A DNA stretch of 64,000 nt from Mesorhizobium amorphae (GTDB lineage: Bacteria > Pseudomonadota > Alphaproteobacteria > Rhizobiales > Rhizobiaceae): assembly GCF_014843845.1 (NCBI RefSeq), contig NZ_JHQS01000013.1:84063-148062 (forward strand), read 5' to 3'. The notes under the pieces are model-generated. The model had not been told where the DNA came from. It saw only the letters and a list, made by a program, of their open reading frames with translations, and made no database searches. Both the position numbers and the translations under genes were made by a program. Numbering within the stretch: position 1 is the stretch's first letter; every line of letters starts with the position of its first letter. Below, in pieces: positions 9,264-19,096 of the stretch.

Positions 9264-10076
9264 CTATCCAATTCGTCCACCTCCAACGCGCAGATAGGCG
9301 CCGGCAACATAGCTCGCGTTATCGGACAGAAGCCAAACGATCGCCTCGGCTATCTCCCGCGCGTCGGCGGCCCGGCCGATCGGGATCGTGACTTCGGCCT
9401 CGGCAATCTGAATGGGATCGGGAAGCTCGGTTCGTGTTGGCCCTGGGCTTACCGTATTTACTCTTATGCCTTCGCGCGCGACCTCCTGGGCGAGTGCCAC
9501 GGTAAAGGAGTTGATTGCGCCCTTCGAAGTCGAATAAGGCACCCGTCCTCCGGAGGCTTTACCCTCCGGATCAGGCTGGAAGACCGGGTCAGGTGACAGG
9601 GCACCACCGGTCTTCGACAGCCCGGACGAGATGTTGACGATCGCACCGCCCTGGCCGCCGCGCCGCGTCGACATGCGTCGGATCGCCTCGAGCGAGCAGT
9701 ACATCGTCCCGAGGAGATTAACTTCAATCACTTGACGAAGACCGGCAGGGTCTAAATCGATGAAACGCCCCCGCTTGCCGACGATGCCGGCACAATTTAC
9801 GAGAGCGGTCAGCGTCCCGAACTCACGGTCCAGGGTACCGAACATTCGCGCAACCTCGGCCTCGTTCGCGACATCGCCCTGAACAGTAACGGCCTTGCCG
9901 CCTGCCCGCTCGATATCCGCTACGACACCGTCTGCCGATGTCCGATCGTATCGATAGTTGACGCCGAGAGCCCACCCCTGTTCGCCGAGAAGCCGGCAGG
10001 TGGCGGCGCCGATGCCCGTGCTTCCGCCGGTCACGAGCGCAATTTTCGAGGATCCTGTCGTCACTTTGACCTCCAT
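9264..10076 (-). CDS. Short-chain dehydrogenase/reductase (SDR)
   Basis: About 270 residues from the internal ATG at 10076. The frame is open a further 32 codons upstream, but that extension does not resemble SDRs. The Rossmann motif TGGSTGIGAAT is at the start, followed by VNCAGIVG (NNAG equivalent), the catalytic serine in IVNISSGLSK, and the YSTSKGAI (YxxxK) pair. An unusual insertion (about 20 residues, GALSPDPVFQPDPEGK) separates the serine from the tyrosine. No convincing ribosome-binding site precedes the chosen start. The gene faces the dehydrogenase remnant and may belong to the same catabolic block. Substrate unknown. Confidence 0.85.
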   Translation of the reverse strand: MEVKVTTGSSKIALVTGGSTGIGAATCRLLGEQGWALGVNYRYDRTSADGVVADIERAGGKAVTVQGDVANEAEVARMFGTLDREFGTLTALVNCAGIVGKRGRFIDLDPAGLRQVIEVNLLGTMYCSLEAIRRMSTRRGGQGGAIVNISSGLSKTGGALSPDPVFQPDPEGKASGGRVPYSTSKGAINSFTVALAQEVAREGIRVNTVSPGPTRTELPDPIQIAEAEVTIPIGRAADAREIAEAIVWLLSDNASYVAGAYLRVGGGRIG

Positions 10077-10292
10077 TTTAAAGGCACGGCGCGCCGCGCC
10101 GAAGATCTGCCAAGTGGCGAGCCCGAGCACGCGCGCCGCTCGTGCCGAGCTCGGACGGATCGCTGCCCCCACCCGGCAGCGGCTATCGCAAGGACGATCG
10201 TGAACCCGCCCCAGCGCTTCAGCATGTAGTCGATTGGCTCAGCAACCGGAAAGCTTCGGGACAATTTGGCCCGCTCGGCCTGCATCCATTCC

Positions 10293-11609
10293 TCAAGTGC
10301 CTCCGCGATCGGCCGGCTTTCCTGCCGGCGTCATTCGCGCCACCTCCGCTGGTGCGGGGAGGTGAGGGGATGCTGATTGTCCTTGTTTACTGAGGGTCGG
10401 AAATGGTGAGATCGACCAACCGATTAAGTCGACGGCTCGCTGAAGTATCGCCTCGGTCTGGGCACTGTTGGGTGAAGCGGCAATGACATGTCCAATGCGG
10501 TCTCGGTGATCGCCCTTCCTCACGATCGGCGTCTTGGGGTCAACATAAAACTTCACCTCGGCGACACCTGGTATGGCAGCCACTCGACCGTCGCCATCGA
10601 TCCAATCGAGGGTGCCATCGCGATCAGGAATTAGGTACCGCACGGCCGCGGCGTGCGAATGCCTTTTGCGCAAATCCCATTCGCCGCCGATGACAACCTT
10701 GATGTGTTCGGTTATGAGATCGACACCGTAAGCCAGCTGAACCAGTTGAGGATCGGTCCCACCCGGAAGACGCGGATTGACTTCAATGACAACTGGGCCA
10801 AGCTTCGTCCACCGGAATTGAATAATCGTTGGCCCCCATCCAAGGCCGAGAGCTCGCAAACAACTCAGCGAAATATCGGCGATACGCTTATGCTCGTCCT
10901 CAGTCAGCGGGGCCGGATGGATGCACTCACGAAAGACGAAATGCGGTAGGGGGCCGAAGTCAGCGGCGGCAATCGCAATGACCTCAGTTCCCATTATGTC
11001 AGCGCCATAGGATGGGCCGTCTGCGAATTCTTCAACCAGTATCCTCGGCGAAGACCGCCATATATGCTTCCCACCCAACAGAAAAGTCGTATGTTCGGCT
11101 ACCTCGTCGACATTACGGCACAATCGGACACCGCTGCTGCCAGTGCCTACGGCCGGCTTAAGAATCACCGGCAGGCCGATCTCCGCGGCAGAGCTTTCTA
11201 CGTCCGTCGCATTCGCTGCCAAGCGATAAGCAGGTACTGGAACGCCGGCGCCCGCAAGGAGCTGACGCTGAACGTATTTGTCGCAGCATTGTTCAACCGA
11301 TGCTGGGTTCGGTCCCGGTAGATTGAAGTATCGGCAAAGCTTGCCAACTGTCGCATAGACCTCCTCCTCGGCGGCCGTAATTCCAGCAATGTCATAGGTC
11401 GCACGCAGGCGGGAACATTCGTGGATCAGCGCATCGAGATTGTCTGTGTCGACCCGGATTGTCTCGATGCTTTCCGCCGCAAGATAGTCGTACCGAGCTG
11501 GATCAGTCGACAGGGTAATTGGGTGAAGACCAAGACGCTGGGCCGCTTGGATGAATAGCAGACCAGTACGCGCATGGCCTTCAACCATGATGAGCGCTCT
11601 TCTTTTCAT
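10293..11609 (-). CDS. ATP-grasp domain ligase, copy A
   Basis: 438 residues. The N-terminal preATP-grasp part begins MKRRALIMVEGHARTG and contains PARYDYLAAESIETIRVDTD. The ATP-grasp core has CCDKYVQRQLLAGAGVPVPA, GLPVILKPAVGTGSSGVRL (ATP-binding lysine and flexible loop), RILVEEFADGPSYGADI, and VVIEVNPRLPGGTDPQLVQL (Mg-binding E and N). Such proteins usually join a carboxylate to an amine through an acyl phosphate, as in BacD-like L-amino-acid ligases. Copy B (17776-18999) is very similar along its whole length. Copy A has lost the stop codon found after PFPTLGE in B and C, which adds a tail of about 30 residues. No dedicated amino-acid acceptor is evident, so the substrate is unknown. Confidence 0.85.
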   Translation of the reverse strand: MKRRALIMVEGHARTGLLFIQAAQRLGLHPITLSTDPARYDYLAAESIETIRVDTDNLDALIHECSRLRATYDIAGITAAEEEVYATVGKLCRYFNLPGPNPASVEQCCDKYVQRQLLAGAGVPVPAYRLAANATDVESSAAEIGLPVILKPAVGTGSSGVRLCRNVDEVAEHTTFLLGGKHIWRSSPRILVEEFADGPSYGADIMGTEVIAIAAADFGPLPHFVFRECIHPAPLTEDEHKRIADISLSCLRALGLGWGPTIIQFRWTKLGPVVIEVNPRLPGGTDPQLVQLAYGVDLITEHIKVVIGGEWDLRKRHSHAAAVRYLIPDRDGTLDWIDGDGRVAAIPGVAEVKFYVDPKTPIVRKGDHRDRIGHVIAASPNSAQTEAILQRAVDLIGWSISPFPTLSKQGQSASPHLPAPAEVARMTPAGKPADRGGT

Positions 11610-12245
11610 TGGCGTTGACCCTCCGTTGCGTGCTGTGCGGCGGTCTGAGCGTTACAGGGGTCGCTTTTATTCGTGCCTGCCCTCAGACCTTGGGATGAAC
11701 GTACCATTATCAGCGATTTGCGGTTGCAAAGATTCTGTGAAATGTACTTGCAGGAATGTTGCACCGTTTAATTACCGGCGTCATTTCGCGAGAGCAGCCA
11801 TTGTATCGACGAGACCAAAGAAATTGGTCGGAGAACCCTGGCTGCCAGCCCTCTAAGTTGAGGGGACCGCAGTCATCGGCGGACGTTCCATAGTCTCTGC
11901 TCCGCAGCCATTTGCATTGGATGTTGTCATTGGTGCACAAAGCTGGCGGCTGTAAGGCTGCAGCTCTGCGCGCCGTCCTCGGCCGGCATCGCTAGCAGGC
12001 TCCTCTGATTGGGGTCGTTGAGGTCAAGCTCCTGCTGATATTTTTCCGGACCATGTCGCCCCGCGGGTCACTCGCTTCTCTTCGCGGTCGACGTTAGGCC
12101 GCCGCATGATGGGGTCAGTAGAGCGAGGCGTCTCAATCTGTTGAACGACCTTGGGAGAGTTCGGCCCAGGATCGTGCCTGCTAACGAGATCACCTTGCCC
12201 ATCGTCCCCACGGGAACGATCCGGATCACGCCCTTTCGGGCGGAA
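11610..12245. other. No recognisable gene
   Basis: About 640 bases upstream of ATP-grasp copy A. The first 45 or so bases resemble those upstream of copy B (AACGCTC, then CCGCACAGCACGCAAC, then CCAATG), so the duplication included the leader. The rest shows no protein similarity I can recognise. Confidence 0.5.
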
Positions 12246-12524
12246 TCAACTCCTCCTTCGTTGGTCCGTTATCCCGTATTTCATACCGATACGCGGCCGG
12301 GTGCGGAATTCTGTTGCATCACTCCACATGCGATGCAGGATGACAGCGAGCTTGCGGGCAACAGCAACTCGGGCTCGAGCCATACCGCGCCGTTTGGCGA
12401 CGTTCATGCCCCACGCTCTGAGGCTCGACCATTTCTTGCTGAGCACAGCGAATGAGCCGCCTCATAGAGGGCCGTGCGGGCGAGTTCGTCACCGCATCGG
12501 CTCACCTTGCCCTGAATGTCCTCT

Positions 12525-13931
12525 GTGGATGGCTCCCGCGATGCAAGAGGTAATTCGACATTATGGCGCGTTGGTCGGGTGCAGTCTTCTGTCCGGCCTG
12601 TTGATGCAGCCATTCGAGACTGCTGGCCCTGATGGGGTCGGCGAACTGGGTCCCAATCTGCTTATCAGGCTATGATGCCTCGGACATTCGACGGGTTGTC
12701 CCTGTTCCCGGCCTGACCGGTCTCGCCATCACATCGCGTCGCTCTCACAACCTCATGGAGCCAATCGATCGGCTCGAACTGTTCTCTGTCCTTAAAATTT
12801 CATCTTCTTCGAACCTTACGCCGCAAGGTTCGCGGCATGACGAGCTTGATAGGTCTCGCCGCGTAACATGATCGCCCAGACCACACGGGCCATCTTGTTC
12901 GCCACGGCCACACTCGCCAAGCGCACGGGTTTCCTGGCGAGCAATGCGACAAGCCGAGGATCCGCTGTCTCCGGTTTGTATCTCGCCCGACGGATCAACG
13001 ATGTAGCGCCGACCACCAGGAGCTTTCTCAGATACCGGTCGCCCATCTTGGTGATGCGGCCGAGCCGATCCTTGCCGCCGCTCGAGTTCTGGGAAGGTGT
13101 CAGCCCAAGCCAGGCGGCGAACTCTCGACCCGAGCGGAACTGTCCCGGATCGGCAACGGATGCAGCCAATGCTGTAGCCCCTACCGGACCGATACCGGGG
13201 ATCGTCGACAAGCGTCGTGCGACGTCGCCGGTTCGTTGGAGGGCACTGATCGAACGGTCGATCGCCTGGAGACGAACATGGGTGTCGAGCACCTGCCCGC
13301 ACAGGAGACCGAGAACCTGCGTTGCCATTGCCGGCACTTCCGGCGTCGCTTCCTTCGCGGCGATCTGGTGCGCCAGCCTGAGCGCCCGCTCCAAACCTTG
13401 GGGAATGTCGATGCCGAACTCAGCCAACAAGCCGCGGATCATGTTCACGAGTTGCGTGCGCTGCTTGACCAGAAGATTGCGTGTGCGGTGAAGCGACAGG
13501 GCCGCCTGTTGCTCGGCCGACTTCATCGCCACGAAGCGCATGGTCGGGCGTGTCACCGCTTCGCAGATCGCTTCCGCGTCCACCGCATCATTCTTGCCGC
13601 GCTTCACATAAGGCTTCACGTAGCTCGGCGGCATCAAGCGGATCTCATGGCCGAGCTCCGTCAGTTCTCGAGCCCAGTGATGTGACGTCCCGCAGGCCTC
13701 GATCCCGATCAGGCAGCGCGGTAGCTTGGCGAAGAACGGCAGGACCTGCGACCGCCGCAGGGCCTTGCGCACGACAACGCCCCAGACGCGTCGACGGCAT
13801 GAACCTGAAAAATGCGCTTGGCCAGATCAAGGCCCACGGTGGTAATCTGCATGGCGGATGGCTCCTTTGCTCGGGTTGCCTGACAGCAAACCCACTGTGG
13901 CACTCAGATGCCGGGAGCGGGAGCCATCCAC
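12525..13931 (-). mobile_element. IS110-family element (IS1111-like, with inverted repeats) inserted in another IS110
   Basis: GTGGATGGCTCCCGC at 12525-12539 is repeated inverted as GCGGGAGCCATCCAC at 13917-13931. IS1111-group members of IS110 carry such repeats. The interval holds one transposase gene (12816-13852). Outside the repeats the disrupted host transposase reads on in phase apart from a few bases. The element's own transposase is close in type to the intact one at 43710-44759. Confidence 0.75.
12816..13852 (-). pseudogene. IS110/IS1111-family transposase, one frameshift
   Basis: The ATG at 13852 starts MQITTVGLDLAKRIFQVHAV. A frameshift near 13775 moves to the long frame, which contains RCLIGIEACGTSHHWARELT, YVKRGKNDAVDAEAICEA (DEDD domain) and, at the C terminus, STIPGIGPVGATALAASV and FAAWLGLTPSQNSSGGKDRL (Transposase_20). 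Total about 345 residues, family-typical. Confidence 0.85.
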
Positions 13932-14839
13932 CTCATCTGTCTCGCCAGATTGGTAACGTGCCGGGGTCAGACCCAGATGCGCGCCGACATCCCTCGAGCG
14001 ACGTTAGCGGTCCGGCCGATCGATCGTGGCACGAAAGGCGAGCGCGGTGATGGGTCCCACACCTGGAACGCTCATGAGTCGCCGGCAGACTTGCTCCTGG
14101 CGGGCGATAATGCGGACCTGCTTTGTCAGTCGCCCGAACTCGCGCAGCATGGTGGCGAGGATCACCAGAAGCGGCTCGACAAGCGCCATAATGACCGTAT
14201 CTGCGCCAATCAGTTCGCGCACGCGATCAGCGAAGGCCGCGCGGCTTGGAGTGCCAAGCTTGATGCCGACCTCCCGCAAAATCGCCCTCACGACATTTTC
14301 GATCGTCCGCATTTCATTGAGGACCGTGCGTCGCGCGACGAGGAGGGACCGCCAGAACCGACACTGCCGGCTCTTCACATGCACCTGCCGATACCAGCCG
14401 GTGCGCATGATCTGCGCCAAGGCGCGGGCGTCGTTGCGATCGGTTTTGTTCGGCATCGTTTTCATCGCCGCGTTGGCCCGCCTGGTCTCGATGCAGATCG
14501 CCGGCAATCCTTCGGCGCGAATGCCGTCATAAAACCAGGCCGTCAGCGAGCAGGCTTCGAGCCCAATGCGCTCCAGCGGCAGATTAATTTTCCGCAGGGC
14601 CTCATAAAGCGCCCTCGGCTCACTCGCCGCCCGCCCTTCCTTCACGATCCGGCCGCTCTCGTCGACGACACAGATCGCGGTCTCTTCCAAAGACACGTCA
14701 AGTCCGGCAAAATACTTCATGGCTGCTCCTCCTGATGTTTGTGGCGATCTACATCGACCACGTTCTCACATCTCGACAGGAGCAGCCCGCCCTCAATCTG
14801 GCTCGGGCGAGACCCCAATCACCCCATCTGTTGAAGAAG

Positions 14840-15183
14840 TCAGGCTCTTTCGCAAACGAAGCCTGAATCGTCGGCGTTGTGGATGTAGAAGTGGCCGACG
14901 AGGCGCCCTGCAGTGCCAAAGACAACCCAGCCGCGGCCACAGGCTGGGTCGTTTTCATCATGCCCCTCCCACGAGAATTCCGCGCAGGCTGAGCCATCGC
15001 GGGTGCCATATCGGACATCGAGGAAGCCCTTGAGTGCGCCGAAGGCGATCTCGCCATCCGCCGAGCCTTTGAATGTCAGATGCGCTTCCTCGACGAGATC
15101 AAGGAAGTCGTTATCCCAAACATCCATCTCGACGATGCGCCAGCGGCCGGCAAAGGCTTGGCGAAGCTGGGAACCTTGGCCAT
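14840..15183 (-). pseudogene. Conserved hypothetical passenger protein of the IS5-type element, frameshifted
   Basis: The ATG at 15183 overlaps the transposase stop (TGATG), suggesting translational coupling. It begins MAKVPSFAKPLPA, then after a one-base shift near 15140 continues GRWRIVEMDVWDNDFLDLVE and TFKGSADGEIAFGALKGFLD, ending DDSGFVCERA at 14840 inside the terminal repeat. About 110 residues, acidic and aromatic-rich, with no transmembrane segment. I recall this as a widespread hypothetical protein in rhizobia. No function is known to me. Confidence 0.6.
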
Positions 15184-16273
15184 CAGCCGGTCTCCGCCAT
15201 GAGCTTTGGCAGTCGCACCAGATTGTAGGCAGCGGCTGCGAAGGTGAAGGCCCATCCGACACGGTCGCGGCCACGGAACCTGGTCTTGCGCTGGCCGGCC
15301 ACGACCTTGATCCAACCGAATGCCTCTTCGATGCGCTTCCTGATGCGCTGGCTGACGGCATAGCCGCCATGCCGCGTCGTGCGCCCATCGATCGCGGAAC
15401 TGCGACCGCTCGTGTTCTGCGCTACATGCGGCGTCACCCTCATCGAGCGCAGCTCATTGACGAAGTCTTCCGCGTCGTAGGCCTTGTCGGCGCCGAGCGT
15501 GATCGCCTGTGGCCGCTCCGCGCGAGGTTCGATCATGTGCAGTGCGGCCACCCGCTCAGCATGTCCGTCGGCCAGTGTCAGGCAGGCGTCGACCAGCAGG
15601 CCGTGGCGGTTCTCCATCAAGCCATGTCCCATAAAGCACAGCCTGGCCTCCTTGCCTTTGCCTTTGCGATAGAGCCGGGCATCCGGATCGGTGGTCAAGG
15701 CATGGGTGTCGTTCGAGCGCTTGTGGCCATGGAAGTCCGCTTCCGCGTTTCGCCCGCCCCCTTCAGCCGGCGGCTCGCCCGAACCGTCCTGCGGTTTGAC
15801 GCTCTTCATCGATGCCCACGCCTCGATCAGTGTGCCGTCGACCCAGAAGTGGTCCGTAGACAGAAGCTTCTTCACCTTGGGCTGCGCCAGCACGCAGCAA
15901 GGAACTTCGTCGCGATGTCGCCCTCCAGCAGCCGGTCGCGGTTCTTGGAGAACACCGAATGGTCCCAGGCCGCGTCATCGACGCCGATGCCGACGAACCA
16001 GCGGAACAGAAGGTCGTATTCCAGCCGTTCCATCAAAAGCCGCTCCGAGCGGATCGAGTAGAACGCCTGTAGCAGCATCGCTCGCAGCAGCTTTTCCGGC
16101 GGGATCGAAGGCCGCCCCATCGGCGAATACAGCGCCGCCAAGTCCCGCTCCAACGCTGCCAGCGCCTCGTTCACAATCGCCCGAATGCGGCGCAACGGAT
16201 GATCGCGCCGCACCCGAGCCTCGAGATCAACATAACTGAACAGTTCGCCAGACCGTTCGTCTCCGCCGCGCAT
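15183..16273 (-). pseudogene. IS5-family transposase, frameshifted
   Basis: The N-terminal frame (ATG at 16273) reads MRGGDERSGELFSYVDLEAR, the DUF772 segment RPSIPPEKLLRAMLLQAFYS and AAWDHSVFSKNRDRLLEGDI. The C-terminal frame takes over near 15885 with VKKLLSTDHFWVDGTLIEAW (catalytic D), ADKAYDAEDFVNELR and IEEAFGWIKVVAGQRKTRFR (DDE glutamate region). The two frames overlap by about 20 bases. An IS5-type programmed frameshift is possible, but a simple one-base mutation is more likely. Confidence 0.85.
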
Positions 16274-16554
16274 GCCTCATCACGCTCACGTCCTCGCTGC
16301 GAGCCACTTTTTCAACAGCCTGCTAAAGGTCTATCACATCCGCATGGGGATACAGTCATTTTACGTAAGCGTAGATTACGAAAGCTTTGCAGACGGTGAT
16401 AGTCGTAAACAATATTTTTGAACTCTGAAATTTATATTTTAACTTGACATGTCATGCCGACATCTGGGCGCGTTCTCCAGACTACGTCAGGTGGCCGGCG
16501 TCGCCGCTGCCACGATACCTCGGCTTCACACCGTTCGGCGGTTCATAGCCTAGA

Positions 16555-17032
16555 TGGCCTTATCGGCTATGATGGCTATGATAAAATAATCGAGACGAAT
16601 ACCGAAGGGACTGGCGGCGTTATTCAGAACGGCCTCGCGGCAAGAGTCTGGAGCAGCATACCCAACCCATTGACATATATGGCGCTCAATAAACTCGATC
16701 CGCTCGGCGTTGAAGTTCGAGCTGAATCGATCATCGCTCAGTACAGCAAGTAAGGCCAATCTTGTTTTGAAGCCCTCCAACGCGACCCGTGGCGAGCCTG
16801 TCTTGGTTGGGCGTTTTGCATCCTCAGAAGTGTGGGAGGAACACATTGACCGGGGCCCCCGCAACCCATACGTCGTTCAAGAGTACGTCAAGCCCGGAGT
16901 GGTCACGGCTCGCCGCTCGATCAAGAAAATGGCGTATGGAATTGACTGTTATGTATTCGGTGGCTTTGCAGGTTTTCAGTCGCGCGCCAGCGCACCGAGG
17001 AAGGTGAGTTGGTGGCCATGCCGCGAATGGGA
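16555..17032 (+). pseudogene. Remnant of a circularly permuted ATP-grasp ligase
   Basis: One frame reads YDKIIETNTEGTGGVIQNG, where ATP-grasp proteins of the circularly permuted type 2 class have a Mg-binding glutamate motif. After a shift near 16730 the next frame gives LVLKPSNATRGEPVLVGR, EEHIDRGPRNPYVVQEYV and YGIDCYVFGGFAGFQSRAS, in the order expected for the ATP-binding lysine, the hinge and the C-terminal strand. Base composition is more AT-rich than neighbouring IS genes. The N terminus is missing, probably lost when the IS5-type element arrived. Identification is from remembered motif order, not a search. Confidence 0.45.
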
Positions 17033-17139
17033 CATTCGCCGTTTTGCTTGAGCAGGATTGCGGCGGCGAGGCGCACGATGGCGGAGAGCAGCAAGGTACT
17101 GCCAGAGCTGCTGTCCGAGCTGAGGTCGGGAGTCGGACT

Positions 17140-17560
17140 GGTTCATAGTACCCGTGAAGCTATCGAAGGAAACGAGGCGAGACGGAAGGGAAACGCCTGA
17201 CGCGCAAGCTGACGGTGCTGCGACAGGATGCCTGGCGGCTCATGCACGCGCCAATGGCTGCGCAGCACAGGTGGTTCGCTGCCGTTCGGCGTGGACCCTA
17301 CGGCTATTACGGCATGGATTCCATCGGCAAATGCGCCGAATATGGCTACTGTGTCTGAGACGACGCTGCCAGAAAAGCCGGCGCATGGGCTGGTCGGAGT
17401 TCGAGACCCTGGCGGCGCGCTTCCCCCAGCCAACTCCGCGCATCACTCGAACTTGGGCGCAAGCACGGATATGACGCGGGTTACCCTCGCGAAGAGCCGG
17501 GTGCGGGAAATCCGCCCGCTCGGATCTGTGACGGCGAAAGCCGAATGGCTGAGCTACTCG
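17140..17560 (+). pseudogene. ltrA: C-terminal remnant of a group II intron reverse transcriptase/maturase
   Basis: A chain of frames reads HRWFAAVRRGPYGYYGM, then LRRRCQKSRRMGWSEFETLA, ARFPQPTPRITRTWA, then RVTLAKSRVREIRPLGSV. This is the order of the maturase X-domain end in rhizobial group II intron proteins (HYAYYG, RRRSQK, PxPRI, KSRVREI). No reverse-transcriptase core is present here. A 5' portion of such an intron lies at 44859-46126. Confidence 0.6.
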
Positions 17561-17775
17561 ACCACAATCAGCCTAAGCGGCCATGCCTGCAATGCCGCTT
17601 CACCACCGAGGATCCTAGTAGGAGTCAGCCGTTGCAACAAAGCTTTCAAATAAATTCACAGCATCTTTGCGACCGCAAGTCGCCGACCGTGGTACAGATG
17701 AGGCACGGCTAAAAGAGCGGGTGCCGGCTAACGCTCGGACGACCGCACAGCACGCAACATCGGAGTTAACAGCCA

Positions 17776-18999
17776 ATGGCAAGAAGAGCGCTCATCCTGA
17801 TTGAAGGCGCAAGTAATATGCTGCTATTCGTCCAAGCGGCCCGGCGCCTTGGCCTTACTCCCATCACCTTGTCGGCTGATCCAGCTCGGTACGACTATCT
17901 TGCGGCGGAAGGGATTGAGGCAATCCGTGTCGATACAGGCAATCTCGATGCGCTGATTCGCGAATGTTCCCGGTTGCGTCCGACCTATGACATTGCTGGC
18001 ATTACGTCCGCCATGGAGTTGACCTATGCGGCGGTTGGCAAGCTCTGCCGGCATTTCGATCTACCGGGACCGAACGCAGCATCGATTGAGCGATGTTGCG
18101 ACAAATTCGTTCAACGTCAGCTCCTCGCGCAGGCCGGCGTCCCAATACCTGCTTATCGCCTAGCAACGGATGCGGCGGAGGTAGAAAGCTCTGCTGCGGA
18201 GATCGGCCTGCCGGTCATTGTAAAGCCAGCCGCCGGCATCGGCAGCATGGGGGTTCGATTGTGCCGCAGTCTCGATGAGTTGGCCGAACATACGACCTAT
18301 TTGTTGGGTGAGAAGCACATATGGCGGTCGTCACCAAGGATACTGGTCGAAGAATTCGCACAAGGCCCGCATTATAGCATTGACATAATGGGACATGAGG
18401 TCTTTGGGATTGCCGCCGCTGACTTCGGCCGCCCACCGCATTTCGTCTGTCGCGAGTACATCTATCCGGCCCTGCTGACTGATGACGAGCATACGCGTAT
18501 CGCCAATGTTTCGCGGAGCTGTTTGCAAGCCCTCGGCCTTGGCTGGGGGCCAACGAACATCGATCTACGGTGGACGAAGCTTGGTCCAGTCGTCATCGAA
18601 GTCAATCCGCGTCTTGCAGGCACGCCCATCCCTCAACTGGTCCAGCTGGCTTACGGCGTCGATATCATCACCGAGCACATCAAGCTTGTTATCGGGGAGA
18701 AATGGAATTTGCGCAGAAGGCATTCGCAGACTGCGGCCGCGCGGATCCTAGTTCCTGACCGCGATGGCATCCTCGATTGGATCTATGGCGACAGTCGGGC
18801 GGCTATCGTATCCGGTGTCGCCGAGGTCAAATTTTTTATTGAACCCAAGACGCCGATCGTCAGGGAAGGCGATTACCGAGACAAGATCGGACATGTCATC
18901 GCCGCTTCGCCCAGCCTTGCTCAGACCGAGGCGATACTTCAGCGTGCTGTCGACTTGATCGATTGGTCGATCACACCATTTCCGACCCTTGGCGAATAG
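17776..18999 (+). CDS. ATP-grasp domain ligase, copy B
   Basis: 407 residues, ending PFPTLGE. Close paralogue of copy A: PARYDYLAAEGIEAIRVDTG, GLPVIVKPAAGIGSMGVRL (ATP-binding lysine), RILVEEFAQGPHYSIDIMG and VVIEVNPRLAGTPIPQLVQL. Differences cluster in the glycine-rich loop (GIGSMG against GTGSSG) and after the Mg-binding motif (LAGTPIP against LPGGTDP), so substrate preference or activity may differ. Upstream bases resemble those of copy A. It is intact, with no frameshift, although IS debris flanks it on both sides, which suggests selection to keep it. Likely forms an amide or peptide bond; substrates unknown. Confidence 0.87.
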   Translation: MARRALILIEGASNMLLFVQAARRLGLTPITLSADPARYDYLAAEGIEAIRVDTGNLDALIRECSRLRPTYDIAGITSAMELTYAAVGKLCRHFDLPGPNAASIERCCDKFVQRQLLAQAGVPIPAYRLATDAAEVESSAAEIGLPVIVKPAAGIGSMGVRLCRSLDELAEHTTYLLGEKHIWRSSPRILVEEFAQGPHYSIDIMGHEVFGIAAADFGRPPHFVCREYIYPALLTDDEHTRIANVSRSCLQALGLGWGPTNIDLRWTKLGPVVIEVNPRLAGTPIPQLVQLAYGVDIITEHIKLVIGEKWNLRRRHSQTAAARILVPDRDGILDWIYGDSRAAIVSGVAEVKFFIEPKTPIVREGDYRDKIGHVIAASPSLAQTEAILQRAVDLIDWSITPFPTLGE

Positions 19000-19096
19000 G
19001 AACGATCGGCGGCTCCTGACCTCCTCGCACCACCGCAGGTGCGCTAATAAGAGGTGATCGTCCCCGAACGTTGGGTAAGTGCGAAGCTGAGGCCGT

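Larger units (their letters stand above)
12246..14720 (-). mobile_element. IS110-family element interrupted by a second IS110-type element
   Basis: The transposase begins at 14720 (MKYFAGLDVSLEETAICVVD). It contains the DEDD-domain segment TMPNKTDRNDARALAQIMRT and PGVGPITALAFRATID, frameshifts near 14010, and continues as VGAHLGLTPARYQSGETDE to about 13935. The sequence resumes beyond the inserted element at about 12522 with [20 protein letters not shown] and ends [18 protein letters not shown] near 12250. Joining the two sides restores an IS110 transposase of about 340 residues, apart from frameshifts. Confidence 0.8.
14828..16318 (-). mobile_element. IS5-family element carrying a passenger gene
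   Basis: CTGTTGAAGAAGTCAGGCTC at 14828-14847 pairs with its imperfect inverted copy at 16299-16318 (reverse complement CTGTTGAAAAAGTGGCTCGC). Between them are a transposase gene in two frames and, overlapping its stop, a second small gene. About 1.49 kb, typical of the larger IS5-type elements. Confidence 0.7.

Noticed and set aside
10077..10172. 32-residue N-terminal extension of the SDR
   Set aside because: The extension lacks SDR-like sequence, and the Rossmann motif sits at normal distance from the internal ATG at 10076.
14913..16061. 382-codon plus-strand open frame
   Set aside because: Antisense to the IS5-type transposase and its passenger; no recognisable protein features.
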